Below the pieces are notes generated by a model. It searched no databases. It had not been told where the DNA came from and saw only the letters and a list, made by a program, of their open reading frames with translations. Below are positions 45,025 to 53,979 of a stretch of 64,000 bases of DNA, in pieces. Location of the stretch: assembly GCF_018343795.1 (NCBI RefSeq), contig NZ_CP074346.1, positions 1,674,001-1,738,000 on the forward strand, in the 5' to 3' direction. This stretch comes from Phocoenobacter atlanticus subsp. cyclopteri. GTDB lineage: Bacteria > Pseudomonadota > Gammaproteobacteria > Enterobacterales > Pasteurellaceae. The position numbers and the translations under genes are program-made. Every line of letters starts with the position of its first letter. The first letter of the stretch is position 1.

Positions 45025-45068
45025 ATAGTTATATATTAGTCATATTATCAATGTATTACAATTATATC

Positions 45069-45087
45069 ATAAATACAAATCATTATC
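45069..45087. promoter_or_regulatory. Candidate Fur box in the tpsB-tpsA divergent spacer
   Basis: ATAAATACAAATCATTATC matches the 19-bp Fur consensus at 13 positions, with an unbroken AATCATTATC half. Its position between two divergent promoters fits iron repression of both partners. Random AT-rich matches are common, so this is tentative. Confidence 0.4.
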
Positions 45088-45173
45088 AATTGCATTTATT
45101 TTTATTGCTAGATATAATTTTATCATTCTTAGAAAGCATATTAATTTTATATTTATTATAGGAGCTAATCTTT

Positions 45174-48100
45174 ATGAACAAACAATGCTATCGAGTGATA
45201 TTCAACAAAGCCCGCGGAATGTTGATGGTAGTAGGTGAAATTGCCAAGAACCATAGTAAATCTAGAGAACATAAACAACAAAATAGTAAAAAAATTGATA
45301 ACAAAATACCATCATATAGCAAGCTAGCCTTAGCCATTTTATGCTCTCAAATATTAACAATTCAACAAGTATTAGCAACGAATACTCAGATTAATAATAC
45401 TGCAAATAATATTCCTAAAAATCAAAGAGCATTACTTTTAAAAGCAAACAATGGTACGCCTATTGTTAATATTCGTACCCCGAATAGTAAGGGTTTATCC
45501 CATAATAGTTATAATCAATTTAATATTGGTGATAATGGTGTTGTGTTAAACAATAGTATTGGAGGAGCTAACACACATTTAGCTGGAAATATTAAAGGTA
45601 ACCAATATCTTGCCAAAGGTACTGCTAGTACTATTTTAAATGAAGTACGCAGTACCTCTCCATCACAATTAGCGGGAAATATAGAAATTGGTGGACAAAA
45701 AGCTGATGTCATTATTGCAAATCCTGCTGGTTTACAAGTAAATGGGCTTGGTTTTATTAATGCTAATAGAGCCACTCTTACCACAGGTAATGCAAAAATT
45801 CTTAATGGTGAAATAGATACTATTAATGTTGATAAAGGAAAGGTGTCATTCAACAATAATAAAAATGGTTATGCCTTAGGAGGTAAAGCAGAAGAGAATG
45901 CCAATTATGTAGATGTTATTGCAAAAGCAATTGAAGTAAACGGCAAGATGAATAGCAAACATAGCATAAATCTTATTTCAGGTACTAACAACGTTAGTTA
46001 TGACTTATTAACTACCACAGATAAAACAAATACTGAAAAACAAAAAAGTGCAAATATTGCAATTGATGTGACCGCTTTAGGAGGAATCTATGCTAATTCA
46101 ATTACCTTAGTCGGAAATGAAAATGGTGTGGGTGTACGCAATGCGGGTAATATTTCTGCGGGTTCAAGAGTGGTACTTAATAGCTCAGGGAAGATTGAAA
46201 ATATCGGTACAATTGAAACTTCAAGCAAGGATACAGGATATATTGGTATTGAAGCTAAAGAAATTGAGCATAAAGGAACAATTAATAGCTATGGGATGAT
46301 TAGTAGTTATGGAATGATTGATATAAAAGCTGAAACTGATATTGTACTAGAAAAAGGAAGAATAAAATCAAAGCAACCAGAAAAAAATAACCATATAAGA
46401 AATAACGTTTATTTAAATGCAGGTAGAAATATTACAATAAATAATAAAGGAGGAATTGTCTCAAATAGTGATTTGCTAATAAATGCAAATAAAAATATTA
46501 CGATGGTGAATCAAGGAGTTGCAGCATCAAAACATATTACAAATATTCATTCTGATAATAACTTGTTACTCAATAATGCATTGGTTAGAGGTAATAATCT
46601 TTATATTGATTCTGGTAATAATAAAAATAAATCTGTTACTGTTATTCATAATAGTATAGTGAAAGCTAAAGAGAATATGAATATTGGTTCTCAAGGTGGA
46701 GTTATTATTGATAATAAGGATAATAAAGTTATAGCTAAAAATATTATTATTCAAGGTAATAAATCAGCCCAAATAAAAAATACAAAAAATATTGAAGTAG
46801 GAAACTCATTTCTACTCAAAGGAAATAAAGCAACTGTTAGCAATAGTCATATTACCGCAAAAAATGGTATTCAAGTTATCGGCGAGAAACAACAAGCAAC
46901 CTTAGAAAATAGTACGCTAAATAGTGATAACGGTGCAGTAGTTGCAATTTCTCAAAAAAATAACCTTAATATTGACAAAGTTAATATCAATGCAAATTCA
47001 ACAATTTTAGCTGCAGATAAAGATATTAATGTAACTAATAGTGATTTAAAAACAGACTCGACAATTATTAATGCGAATAAAAATATTAATCTGGATAAGG
47101 TAATTATTAATAATAAAGACTCTAAATCAGTCGGTAATATAAATCTAAGCACTCAAGGAGAAACCACTATTACTCATTCAACGATGAGTAGTACAGGAGT
47201 AATAGGGATTAATGGTGTCAAAAATGTAACCATTGCCGATGCAAACTTGGCTCATACACCAACTAACAAAGGTATAAATGCAGATATTATTATTTCCTCT
47301 CAAAAAGGAACTTTGCACCTTAAAGGAATTAGCGGAAAAGAAGGAGTTGGTTCTGAAAAAGTGGTTAACTTAACAACGATTGGAGATGTTAATTTAAGTG
47401 GAAAAGAGGTTGTTATTGAAGGTGCTAATATCTCTTCCCATAATAAAGGGACTAATATTACCGCAACTGATGGTAGTGTAAAACTCAAAGGAGTGAAAAG
47501 TAGTTTTAAAGATAAAGTATCACAACATAAAATTAATGCTCTTAACGAGTATATTGAGAATATGAAACCATCAACTGTTTATGTGCCTAATGGTATGGAA
47601 AGTTTTATATTTGTTACTTATAAATCTTTAAATCAAATATCTAGTGAATTAGAGCAATATAAAAATCATAATTCTGTAAATGTTTCAAATTTAAAAAACA
47701 GATTTCCTATTCTAAGATTTTTTAATCAGGTAGTTAATAGCTCTAATTTTAATTTTTCTAAAGAACAAATGATTCTTTTAGAAGATTATAAAAAGGTATT
47801 TAGTTTATTAACTGAAAAATCAAACTATTCAACGCTTTCTAAAAATGAATTTGATTTATTAAAAAATAGTCTAAAAAATTTACCGAAGCCGCCTAATTTT
47901 GAACGGTTCACTAGATATAAATTAGCCAATAATAAATACAATAATCTAAAAACAGATTTTGAAAATATACTAAATATATCAAAAAACACTAGCACAGGCG
48001 AAGAACACAAAGAAGTGAATATCAAAGCAACTAATGATGTAAATATAGTCACTAAAGAAGGAGGCATACTCCTTGAGGGTTCTGATATTACCAGTAATAA

Positions 48101-51100
48101 AGGTGGTATCAATATTATAGCAGATGGAAATTTAGCCACAGGTGAAACCATTCGAGTTACAGCCCTTGCGGATCTATATCATAGAGGCGATGCATCTAAT
48201 GGCAAAATTACTGGTTCAAACTATATGCTCCATCAACTTGTGAACCAAGCAAAACTTACTGCAAATAAGGATATAAATATTGCAGGAAAAGGCAACAAAA
48301 AATTAGGGGGTATTAATAATGCAGTCATTATCAATAGTGCTAATATTAACGCTAAGGATAATGTAAATATAGCATCTATTACTGGTGATACTCTTCTAGA
48401 GTCTTCGCAAATTAGTTTTATGGATGGAAGTCAGCATACTAGCACTTCTCATTCATGGCTAGGTCTTAAAAAGAAAAGAAAGACTACAACCAAAACCAAA
48501 GAAAATAGTTATGCCATTACTTCTAATATAAAGGCTAAAAATATCAACCTTAAATCTGATGGTGATATTAGGGTTTATGGTTCAAAATTTGAAGCAAATA
48601 ACAATGGAAAAATAAATATTTCAGCAGGTAAGGGATTATATCTATACGCCATTGAAAATAGAGAAAATAGCACAGAAGATGTAACCAAAAAATCCAGCTT
48701 CTTAGGCATAAGATATAATAAAGATCATACCAATGATGCCCGAGATGTTATTGAACAGCTTCCAGCAAAATTAATCGGAGAAAAAGCATATACAAAATCT
48801 GGTCATAATACTTTATTACAAGGTACCATCTTTGAAACTTTAAAACCTGCTGATATTAAAGTGGGAGTAGGTAAATATGCGGATAAAGATGCAAAATTAA
48901 TCTTACAACCAATAATCAAACAAATTACCAATGTACACACCCAAGAAAAAAGCAATATAGTATGGCAAAAACAGGTAAATTCAGGCAATGTAACGACCAC
49001 TGCACAAATGCCTAAATTTACCCATACACCAACTATTACAACTGCAAATGGTATAGATATCACTGTTCCTATTAGTATTAGTGTGAAAGATAATGAAGCA
49101 GTAAAAAAACAACTGTTAACTCAGCAAGAACTAGGAAAGTTAGCGATTGAATTATCAAAACAGCCAGGTTATGAGTATCTGAAAGAGTTAGATAAAAAAC
49201 ATAAAATCAACTGGAAACAAGTTGAGTTAATACAAAAAAACTGGAACTATAAACAAGAAGGGCTAACAGGGCCAGCTGCGGCAATAATTGCGATTGCAGT
49301 AACCGTTGCAACAGGCGGTGCAGGAGCGGGAATTGGCGCTTCATTATTAGGTACGACAACCGTATTAGGAAGTGCGGTTGCAAATGCAGCTTTTGCAAGT
49401 CTTGCGTCTCAAGCGTCAATCAGTCTTATTAATAACAAAGGGGATATAACTCGAACTCTAAAAGACTTAGGACATAGTGAAACAGTAAGAGGAATGGCAA
49501 CCGCGGCATTAACCGCAGGTATTGGTGAAAAACTAAATATCACCAGTATAGGAGATGGCTTTGCTGGTGATTTAGCTAATGGTGTAGCAACGGGTGTGAG
49601 CAACGCATTGGTTGATGCGGCTATTAACGGTACAGATTTAGAAGATGCTTTAAAGAATAGTCTGCGAGCAGCGTTAGTGAATGTTGTATCAGCCAAAGTC
49701 TTTACAAAAGTCGTTAAGCCAATAGATGCAGATGATTTTGCCAGCAATCTTGCCCATAAATTAGTAGCTGGAGGAGTAGGCTGTTTATCCGCAAAAGGCA
49801 ATAAACAAAGCTGTGAAGCAGGAGCATTAGGCGCTGTTGTTGGGGAAATGGTCGCTGATTATATGGTAAAACCATCTCAAAAATATATTGTACTCAAAGA
49901 TGGCTCTGTTCTCAGCCCTTTAACAGATGATGAAATTAAATATATTAAAAATATAGGTAAACTAACAGCAGCAAGTATCGCTTTACTAACAAACACCGAT
50001 GTTAATGTTGCTTCAAATAGTGCAGAACTTGCTATAGAAAATAATGGACTTTGTGGTGGTGCTTGTATTGCTGGAATTATTGCAGCTGGAAGTTATATTT
50101 TTTACTCTGGTGATGGCGATCCAATAGAGGGTTTAGAGCAGATAGGAAAAGGAGATGATCCTTTATCTAAAGCAATGGCAGCGGGTGTTAGTAGTGCTAT
50201 TGAGTTGTCTGCGAAATATTACCCTGAAAAAACCAAAATTGTATTGGATATACTGGAATATGCAGATAGTGCAATTGATGCAACAATTACATATCTTGAT
50301 GAAAATACGGGAAAACATATTTCAACCCGTTGGAATGAAATGCCAGAAAAAGTAAGAAATAGAATAAAAGGAGGTACATCTGTTGTTGGTATCTTTATTC
50401 CTGCTCCTTCTATTAAAATGCTAAAAAACCTTAGGTTAAAGAAAATAGGTAAAGTAGATCTAGATATAGTAAAAAATAATATGGTCTGTAGTGGAATTAG
50501 TTGTTTTGTTGCAGGAACACCAATTCACACCATCAATGGAATTAAACCAATAGAAGAAATAGGTATTGGTGAACTGGTTTGGTCAAGAGAAGAATTTGGG
50601 GATAACTATGCTTACAAACCAGTTATAGTAACCAAGGCAACAGAAAATCAGCCTATTTATGCGGTTAAAGTTAAGCATAATAACGGTTTAGAGGAAACGT
50701 TTAACACCACAGAAGAGCATCCATTCTTTATAGATGGGCAAGGTTGGAGAAAAGCATCAATTCTTGAAAGCGGTATGCGAATGCTGGATAAAGAAGGCAA
50801 GGCAACTGCAACTATTATCAGCCAAGAAAAGCTAGACAAAACCGATACCGTTTATAACTTTGAAGTTCAAGAGTTCCATACTTATCATATAGGAGAGATT
50901 GGACTTTGGGTGCATAATGCGGATTGTTGTAAGATTACAGAAGTTGGAGATAAAATTAAGTCGAATACACCTGCTGAGGCAACTATATCTGGATATATTT
51001 CTGGTAAAAAATTAAATATATTTGGTAATCAGATTAAAAAATCAGAATTATCTCCAACACAACAAAATATCATAGATGATATTATCAAAAACGGGGATAT

Positions 51101-51479
51101 AACGGGTAAGAAAACAGAAGCACTAACCAGCTCTATTTTAAAAGATGCAAATCTAAAAGAGCTAGCTGGTTCAAAATATGGAGGCAATAAAGGTTTTGAC
51201 CATGTTGTAAAAGACAGCAATGGCAATGTAACTATTATTTTAGATTCAAAGCAATTAAAAAATGGCGGAGCAAGTAAAGTTGGTACAAGTAAACCCGGTA
51301 ATCAGTTGAGTGATGCTCATATTCGTGAAACAGTAAGAAATTTACCAGATGGACCTGCTAAAAATGCCATTGAAGATGCATTGGAAAGTGGCACCTTAAA
51401 AACAGCTGTTATTGGTGTTGATAAACGTACAGGTGATATCAAGTTTGTTCCTGTTGTTGTACCTAATAAAAAACCATAA
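45174..51479 (+). CDS. TpsA/CdiA-like polymorphic toxin exoprotein with Hint and nuclease-like C-terminus
   Basis: A 2101-residue secreted effector. An ESPR signal extension (MNKQCYRVIFNKARGMLMVV) and hydrophobic core end near residue 68. The TPS/haemagglutination domain (about 80-300) has NPAG at 183-186. Beta-helical FHA repeats run to about 770. A helical, non-repeat insert (about 775-940) may be the receptor-binding part. More repeats follow to about 1240. A DUF637-like pretoxin block covers about 1360-1570 and an IENN motif lies near 1622 in the VENN position. A Hint autoprocessing domain starts at Cys1777 (CFVAGTPIHT) and ends His1914-Asn1915. Residues 1916-2101 resemble a PD-(D/E)XK nuclease (FDHVV...IILDSKQ). 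The Imm49-like gene 15 bases downstream supports the CDI-like role. Confidence 0.88.
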   Translation: MNKQCYRVIFNKARGMLMVVGEIAKNHSKSREHKQQNSKKIDNKIPSYSKLALAILCSQILTIQQVLATNTQINNTANNIPKNQRALLLKANNGTPIVNIRTPNSKGLSHNSYNQFNIGDNGVVLNNSIGGANTHLAGNIKGNQYLAKGTASTILNEVRSTSPSQLAGNIEIGGQKADVIIANPAGLQVNGLGFINANRATLTTGNAKILNGEIDTINVDKGKVSFNNNKNGYALGGKAEENANYVDVIAKAIEVNGKMNSKHSINLISGTNNVSYDLLTTTDKTNTEKQKSANIAIDVTALGGIYANSITLVGNENGVGVRNAGNISAGSRVVLNSSGKIENIGTIETSSKDTGYIGIEAKEIEHKGTINSYGMISSYGMIDIKAETDIVLEKGRIKSKQPEKNNHIRNNVYLNAGRNITINNKGGIVSNSDLLINANKNITMVNQGVAASKHITNIHSDNNLLLNNALVRGNNLYIDSGNNKNKSVTVIHNSIVKAKENMNIGSQGGVIIDNKDNKVIAKNIIIQGNKSAQIKNTKNIEVGNSFLLKGNKATVSNSHITAKNGIQVIGEKQQATLENSTLNSDNGAVVAISQKNNLNIDKVNINANSTILAADKDINVTNSDLKTDSTIINANKNINLDKVIINNKDSKSVGNINLSTQGETTITHSTMSSTGVIGINGVKNVTIADANLAHTPTNKGINADIIISSQKGTLHLKGISGKEGVGSEKVVNLTTIGDVNLSGKEVVIEGANISSHNKGTNITATDGSVKLKGVKSSFKDKVSQHKINALNEYIENMKPSTVYVPNGMESFIFVTYKSLNQISSELEQYKNHNSVNVSNLKNRFPILRFFNQVVNSSNFNFSKEQMILLEDYKKVFSLLTEKSNYSTLSKNEFDLLKNSLKNLPKPPNFERFTRYKLANNKYNNLKTDFENILNISKNTSTGEEHKEVNIKATNDVNIVTKEGGILLEGSDITSNKGGINIIADGNLATGETIRVTALADLYHRGDASNGKITGSNYMLHQLVNQAKLTANKDINIAGKGNKKLGGINNAVIINSANINAKDNVNIASITGDTLLESSQISFMDGSQHTSTSHSWLGLKKKRKTTTKTKENSYAITSNIKAKNINLKSDGDIRVYGSKFEANNNGKINISAGKGLYLYAIENRENSTEDVTKKSSFLGIRYNKDHTNDARDVIEQLPAKLIGEKAYTKSGHNTLLQGTIFETLKPADIKVGVGKYADKDAKLILQPIIKQITNVHTQEKSNIVWQKQVNSGNVTTTAQMPKFTHTPTITTANGIDITVPISISVKDNEAVKKQLLTQQELGKLAIELSKQPGYEYLKELDKKHKINWKQVELIQKNWNYKQEGLTGPAAAIIAIAVTVATGGAGAGIGASLLGTTTVLGSAVANAAFASLASQASISLINNKGDITRTLKDLGHSETVRGMATAALTAGIGEKLNITSIGDGFAGDLANGVATGVSNALVDAAINGTDLEDALKNSLRAALVNVVSAKVFTKVVKPIDADDFASNLAHKLVAGGVGCLSAKGNKQSCEAGALGAVVGEMVADYMVKPSQKYIVLKDGSVLSPLTDDEIKYIKNIGKLTAASIALLTNTDVNVASNSAELAIENNGLCGGACIAGIIAAGSYIFYSGDGDPIEGLEQIGKGDDPLSKAMAAGVSSAIELSAKYYPEKTKIVLDILEYADSAIDATITYLDENTGKHISTRWNEMPEKVRNRIKGGTSVVGIFIPAPSIKMLKNLRLKKIGKVDLDIVKNNMVCSGISCFVAGTPIHTINGIKPIEEIGIGELVWSREEFGDNYAYKPVIVTKATENQPIYAVKVKHNNGLEETFNTTEEHPFFIDGQGWRKASILESGMRMLDKEGKATATIISQEKLDKTDTVYNFEVQEFHTYHIGEIGLWVHNADCCKITEVGDKIKSNTPAEATISGYISGKKLNIFGNQIKKSELSPTQQNIIDDIIKNGDITGKKTEALTSSILKDANLKELAGSKYGGNKGFDHVVKDSNGNVTIILDSKQLKNGGASKVGTSKPGNQLSDAHIRETVRNLPDGPAKNAIEDALESGTLKTAVIGVDKRTGDIKFVPVVVPNKKP
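48933..49854 (+). repeat. 922-bp direct repeat, copy A (inside the TpsA/CdiA-like gene)
   Basis: Near-identical and gap-free with 52334-53255. It encodes the segment from VHTQEKSNIVWQKQVNSG to GAVVGEMV, just before the variable toxin tip. From MPKFTHTPT onward the two translations differ at only two residues (QKNWNY against QRSWNY) over about 286. Confidence 0.95.
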
Positions 51480-51494
51480 AAGAGGTAATAAATT

Positions 51495-52325
51495 ATGAAA
51501 ATATTAGAAAATAAAAAAGCTCAAGAACGATTACAACATGTAATTTCGCATTATTCTTCAGGTTGGATAAATAAACCTGAAAGGAAAGACTTTTTATGCA
51601 ATAGAATTGTTCTCAAAGAGGATAATTTTTACACTTGTTTTAGAAGCTTACAAGGATATTGTGATCTAAAACTAATTTATGATTGGTTTCATAATCCTGA
51701 TGTAAATGCAGTCAGACACTTATGTTATAACTACAGTAAGTTGTTTTATGTGTGTTCCCAACCTCCTTACAGTTATTATGATTGCGAAGAACTTTTTGCT
51801 TATGAAAATATGGCATGGGAAGGTGTGTGGTTTTTACTTTCAAACCATGTGCCACTCATTAAAGAATATGCCAAACTAGATCAACTATTTGGCAAGCAGT
51901 CAAACAATCCAAATTCACCAGATTTTTACACAAAACAATTTTTTGTGGCATTGCGTGGTGATTGGAAAGAGTTAAAACAACGCTGTGAAACGATACTTGC
52001 TAATCCACCGAAAAGTGGTAGGGGTAAGCAATATATGTTAGATCATAAATTTTATTTAGGTCTAGCGAATGGCGATGTTCAAGGTATGCAAAAAGTAATA
52101 GATAAACTGCTTGAGCCTAAGGTTATGGGGCGTAGAAAAAGTTATGAAAGCGGTTATACCAAAGATTTAATCTGCACCCCTGTGCTTTTATATTTAAAAT
52201 TAGCTTTGTATCACGGCTATGAACTGCAAGTAGATAATCCTTATATTCCTAACGAGTGGTTACCTATGACACCACTTGATGAATATGTTGATGAGTTTGA
52301 TTTTATGAAAAATTATAAAATTTAA
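51495..52325 (+). CDS. Immunity protein, Imm49-like (cognate to the main toxin)
   Basis: A 276-residue cytosolic, largely helical protein with no signal or membrane segment. Phrases such as YENMAWEGVWFLLSNHVPLI, FFVALRGDWKELKQRCE, HKFYLGLANGDVQGM and KDLICTPVLLYLKLALYHGYE resemble the Imm49 family, which guards against polymorphic toxins. It starts 15 bases after the toxin stop, with AGAGG as ribosome-binding site, the position expected of the cognate immunity gene. Family assignment is by recollection; the immunity role is supported mainly by position. Confidence 0.72.
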   Translation: MKILENKKAQERLQHVISHYSSGWINKPERKDFLCNRIVLKEDNFYTCFRSLQGYCDLKLIYDWFHNPDVNAVRHLCYNYSKLFYVCSQPPYSYYDCEELFAYENMAWEGVWFLLSNHVPLIKEYAKLDQLFGKQSNNPNSPDFYTKQFFVALRGDWKELKQRCETILANPPKSGRGKQYMLDHKFYLGLANGDVQGMQKVIDKLLEPKVMGRRKSYESGYTKDLICTPVLLYLKLALYHGYELQVDNPYIPNEWLPMTPLDEYVDEFDFMKNYKI

Positions 52326-52333
52326 TAATCAAC

Positions 52334-53255
52334 GTACACACTCAAGAAAAAAGTAATATAGTATGGCAAAAACAGGTAAATTCAGGCAATGTAACGACCA
52401 CTGCACAAATGCCTAAATTTACCCATACACCAACTATTACAACTGCAAATGGTATAGATATCACTGTTCCTATTAGTATTAGTGTGAAAGATAATGAAGC
52501 AGTAAAAAAACAACTGTTAACTCAGCAAGAATTAGGAAAGTTAGCGATTGAATTATCAAAACAGCCAGGTTATGAGTATCTGAAAGAGTTAGATAAAAAA
52601 CATAAAATCAACTGGAAACAAGTTGAACTAATCCAAAGGAGCTGGAACTATAAACAAGAAGGATTAACAGGACCAGCAGCGGCAATAATTGCGATTGCAG
52701 TAACCGTTGCAACAGGCGGTGCAGGAGCGGGAATTGGCGCTTCATTATTAGGTACAACAACCGTATTAGGAAGTGCGGTTGCAAATGCAGCTTTTGCAAG
52801 TCTTGCGTCTCAAGCGTCCATCAGTCTTATTAATAACAAAGGGGATATAACTCGAACTCTAAAAGACTTAGGACATAGTGAAACAGTAAGAGGAATGGCA
52901 ACCGCAGCATTAACCGCAGGTATTGGTGAAAAACTAAATATCACCAGTATAGGAGATGGCTTTGCTGGTGATTTAGCTAATGGTGTAGCAACGGGTGTGA
53001 GCAACGCATTGGTTGATGCGGCTATTAACGGTACAGATTTAGAAGATGCTTTAAAGAATAGTCTGCGAGCAGCGTTAGTGAATGTTGTATCAGCCAAAGT
53101 CTTTACAAAAGTCGTTAAGCCAATAGATGCAGATGATTTTGCTAGTAATCTCGCCCATAAATTAGTGGCTGGAGGAGTGGGCTGTTTATCCGCAAAAGGC
53201 AATAAACAAAGCTGTGAAGCAGGAGCATTAGGAGCTGTTGTTGGGGAGATGGTCG
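52334..53255 (+). repeat. 922-bp direct repeat, copy B (start of orphan cassette 1)
   Basis: Second copy of 48933-49854, beginning nine bases after the immunity gene stop. It has no gaps relative to copy A and only scattered substitutions. It could recombine with copy A to delete the intervening 3.4 kb and place the orphan 1 tip on the exoprotein. Confidence 0.95.
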
Positions 53256-53695
53256 GTGACTATTTAGTTGAACAAGGGCAAGAAGGTGATTTAACTCCAG
53301 AAGATAAAGCAAAAATTCTGAATATTGCTAAATTAACTGCAGGTTCCGTTGCTTTGGTTGTAGGTGTTGATGTTAATACAGCAACTAATAGTGCGGGAGT
53401 GGCTGTTGAGAACAATTCTCTAAAATTAATTACCACTACATATAAAATAGGTAAAAAAGTATTTAAGATTGCGGTTAAGAAAGGAAAAGTGCGTCTTAAA
53501 GATTTAAAGAAAGCCTTAAAAGAAGAAGGCTTTGATATTGCAGATGATTTAATTACTTTATTTGATGGTGAATTAACAATAGAAGATGGATTTGCTATTC
53601 TTGATTTGGTGATAGGAACAGAGCTCAACAATGCTAATAGAGGAAAAGCTGCTAAAAATTGGGAGAAATCTTTGGGCGTGCAGTTATTAGCGTAG
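52409..53695 (+). CDS. Orphan toxin cassette 1: pretoxin/VENN fragment, frameshifted before the toxin
   Basis: A 428-residue fragment with no signal peptide or TPS domain, so it cannot be secreted alone. Residues 1-286 repeat the parent's pretoxin block (DUF637-like, ISLINNKGDITRTLKDLG). A true VENN motif (GVAVENNSLKL, near residue 338) is followed by a domain of about 85 residues shared with orphans 2 and 3 (KALKEEGFDIADDLITLFDG). The frame ends soon after GKAAKNWEKSLGVQLLA. One extra A in the A5 run at 53654-53658 would join it to the toxin frame 53659-53979. An in-frame stop lies just upstream of the start region, and no promoter is visible. Confidence 0.75.
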   Translation: MPKFTHTPTITTANGIDITVPISISVKDNEAVKKQLLTQQELGKLAIELSKQPGYEYLKELDKKHKINWKQVELIQRSWNYKQEGLTGPAAAIIAIAVTVATGGAGAGIGASLLGTTTVLGSAVANAAFASLASQASISLINNKGDITRTLKDLGHSETVRGMATAALTAGIGEKLNITSIGDGFAGDLANGVATGVSNALVDAAINGTDLEDALKNSLRAALVNVVSAKVFTKVVKPIDADDFASNLAHKLVAGGVGCLSAKGNKQSCEAGALGAVVGEMVGDYLVEQGQEGDLTPEDKAKILNIAKLTAGSVALVVGVDVNTATNSAGVAVENNSLKLITTTYKIGKKVFKIAVKKGKVRLKDLKKALKEEGFDIADDLITLFDGELTIEDGFAILDLVIGTELNNANRGKAAKNWEKSLGVQLLA

Positions 53696-53979
53696 ATAAT
53701 ATGTCACAATTCTTTAAACATACTGATTTTGGAAAGTTGGTAGGTTCCATATCAAAACAAACAGCTAAGATGTATCAAGGTCAATCAGTATATGAAGCTA
53801 AAAAGAAAATAGGAGAGTTTATTAAAAAAGGCGACCAATTTTATTTAGATAATAAGCACAAGGACCACCTTGAAGTTTTTGATAAAAGAGGAAATTTTAA
53901 GCATGTTTTAAATTTAAATGGTACTAGAAATTTTAAAAAAACAGAAATTGCTAGAAAAGAAAAAAGGATATTAAGATGA
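53659..53979 (+). CDS. Orphan toxin tip 1, out of frame with its pretoxin
   Basis: A frame of 106 codons from a TTG (53659); an internal ATG lies at 53701. The beginning LGEIFGRAVISVDNMSQFF parallels orphan 3's in-frame KIKEIFSKSMNN, supporting an ancestral fusion. The end GDQFYLDNKHKDHLEVFDKR followed by GNFKHVLNLNG resembles C-terminal RNase-type toxin domains of colicins and CDI systems (D-x-x-H-x-D-H-[LI]-E-V-F-D), a family guess only. Its stop overlaps the immunity gene start (ATGA). In its present state it is expressed only through frameshifting, the TTG or the internal ATG. Confidence 0.6.
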   Translation: MGEIFGRAVISVDNMSQFFKHTDFGKLVGSISKQTAKMYQGQSVYEAKKKIGEFIKKGDQFYLDNKHKDHLEVFDKRGNFKHVLNLNGTRNFKKTEIARKEKRILR

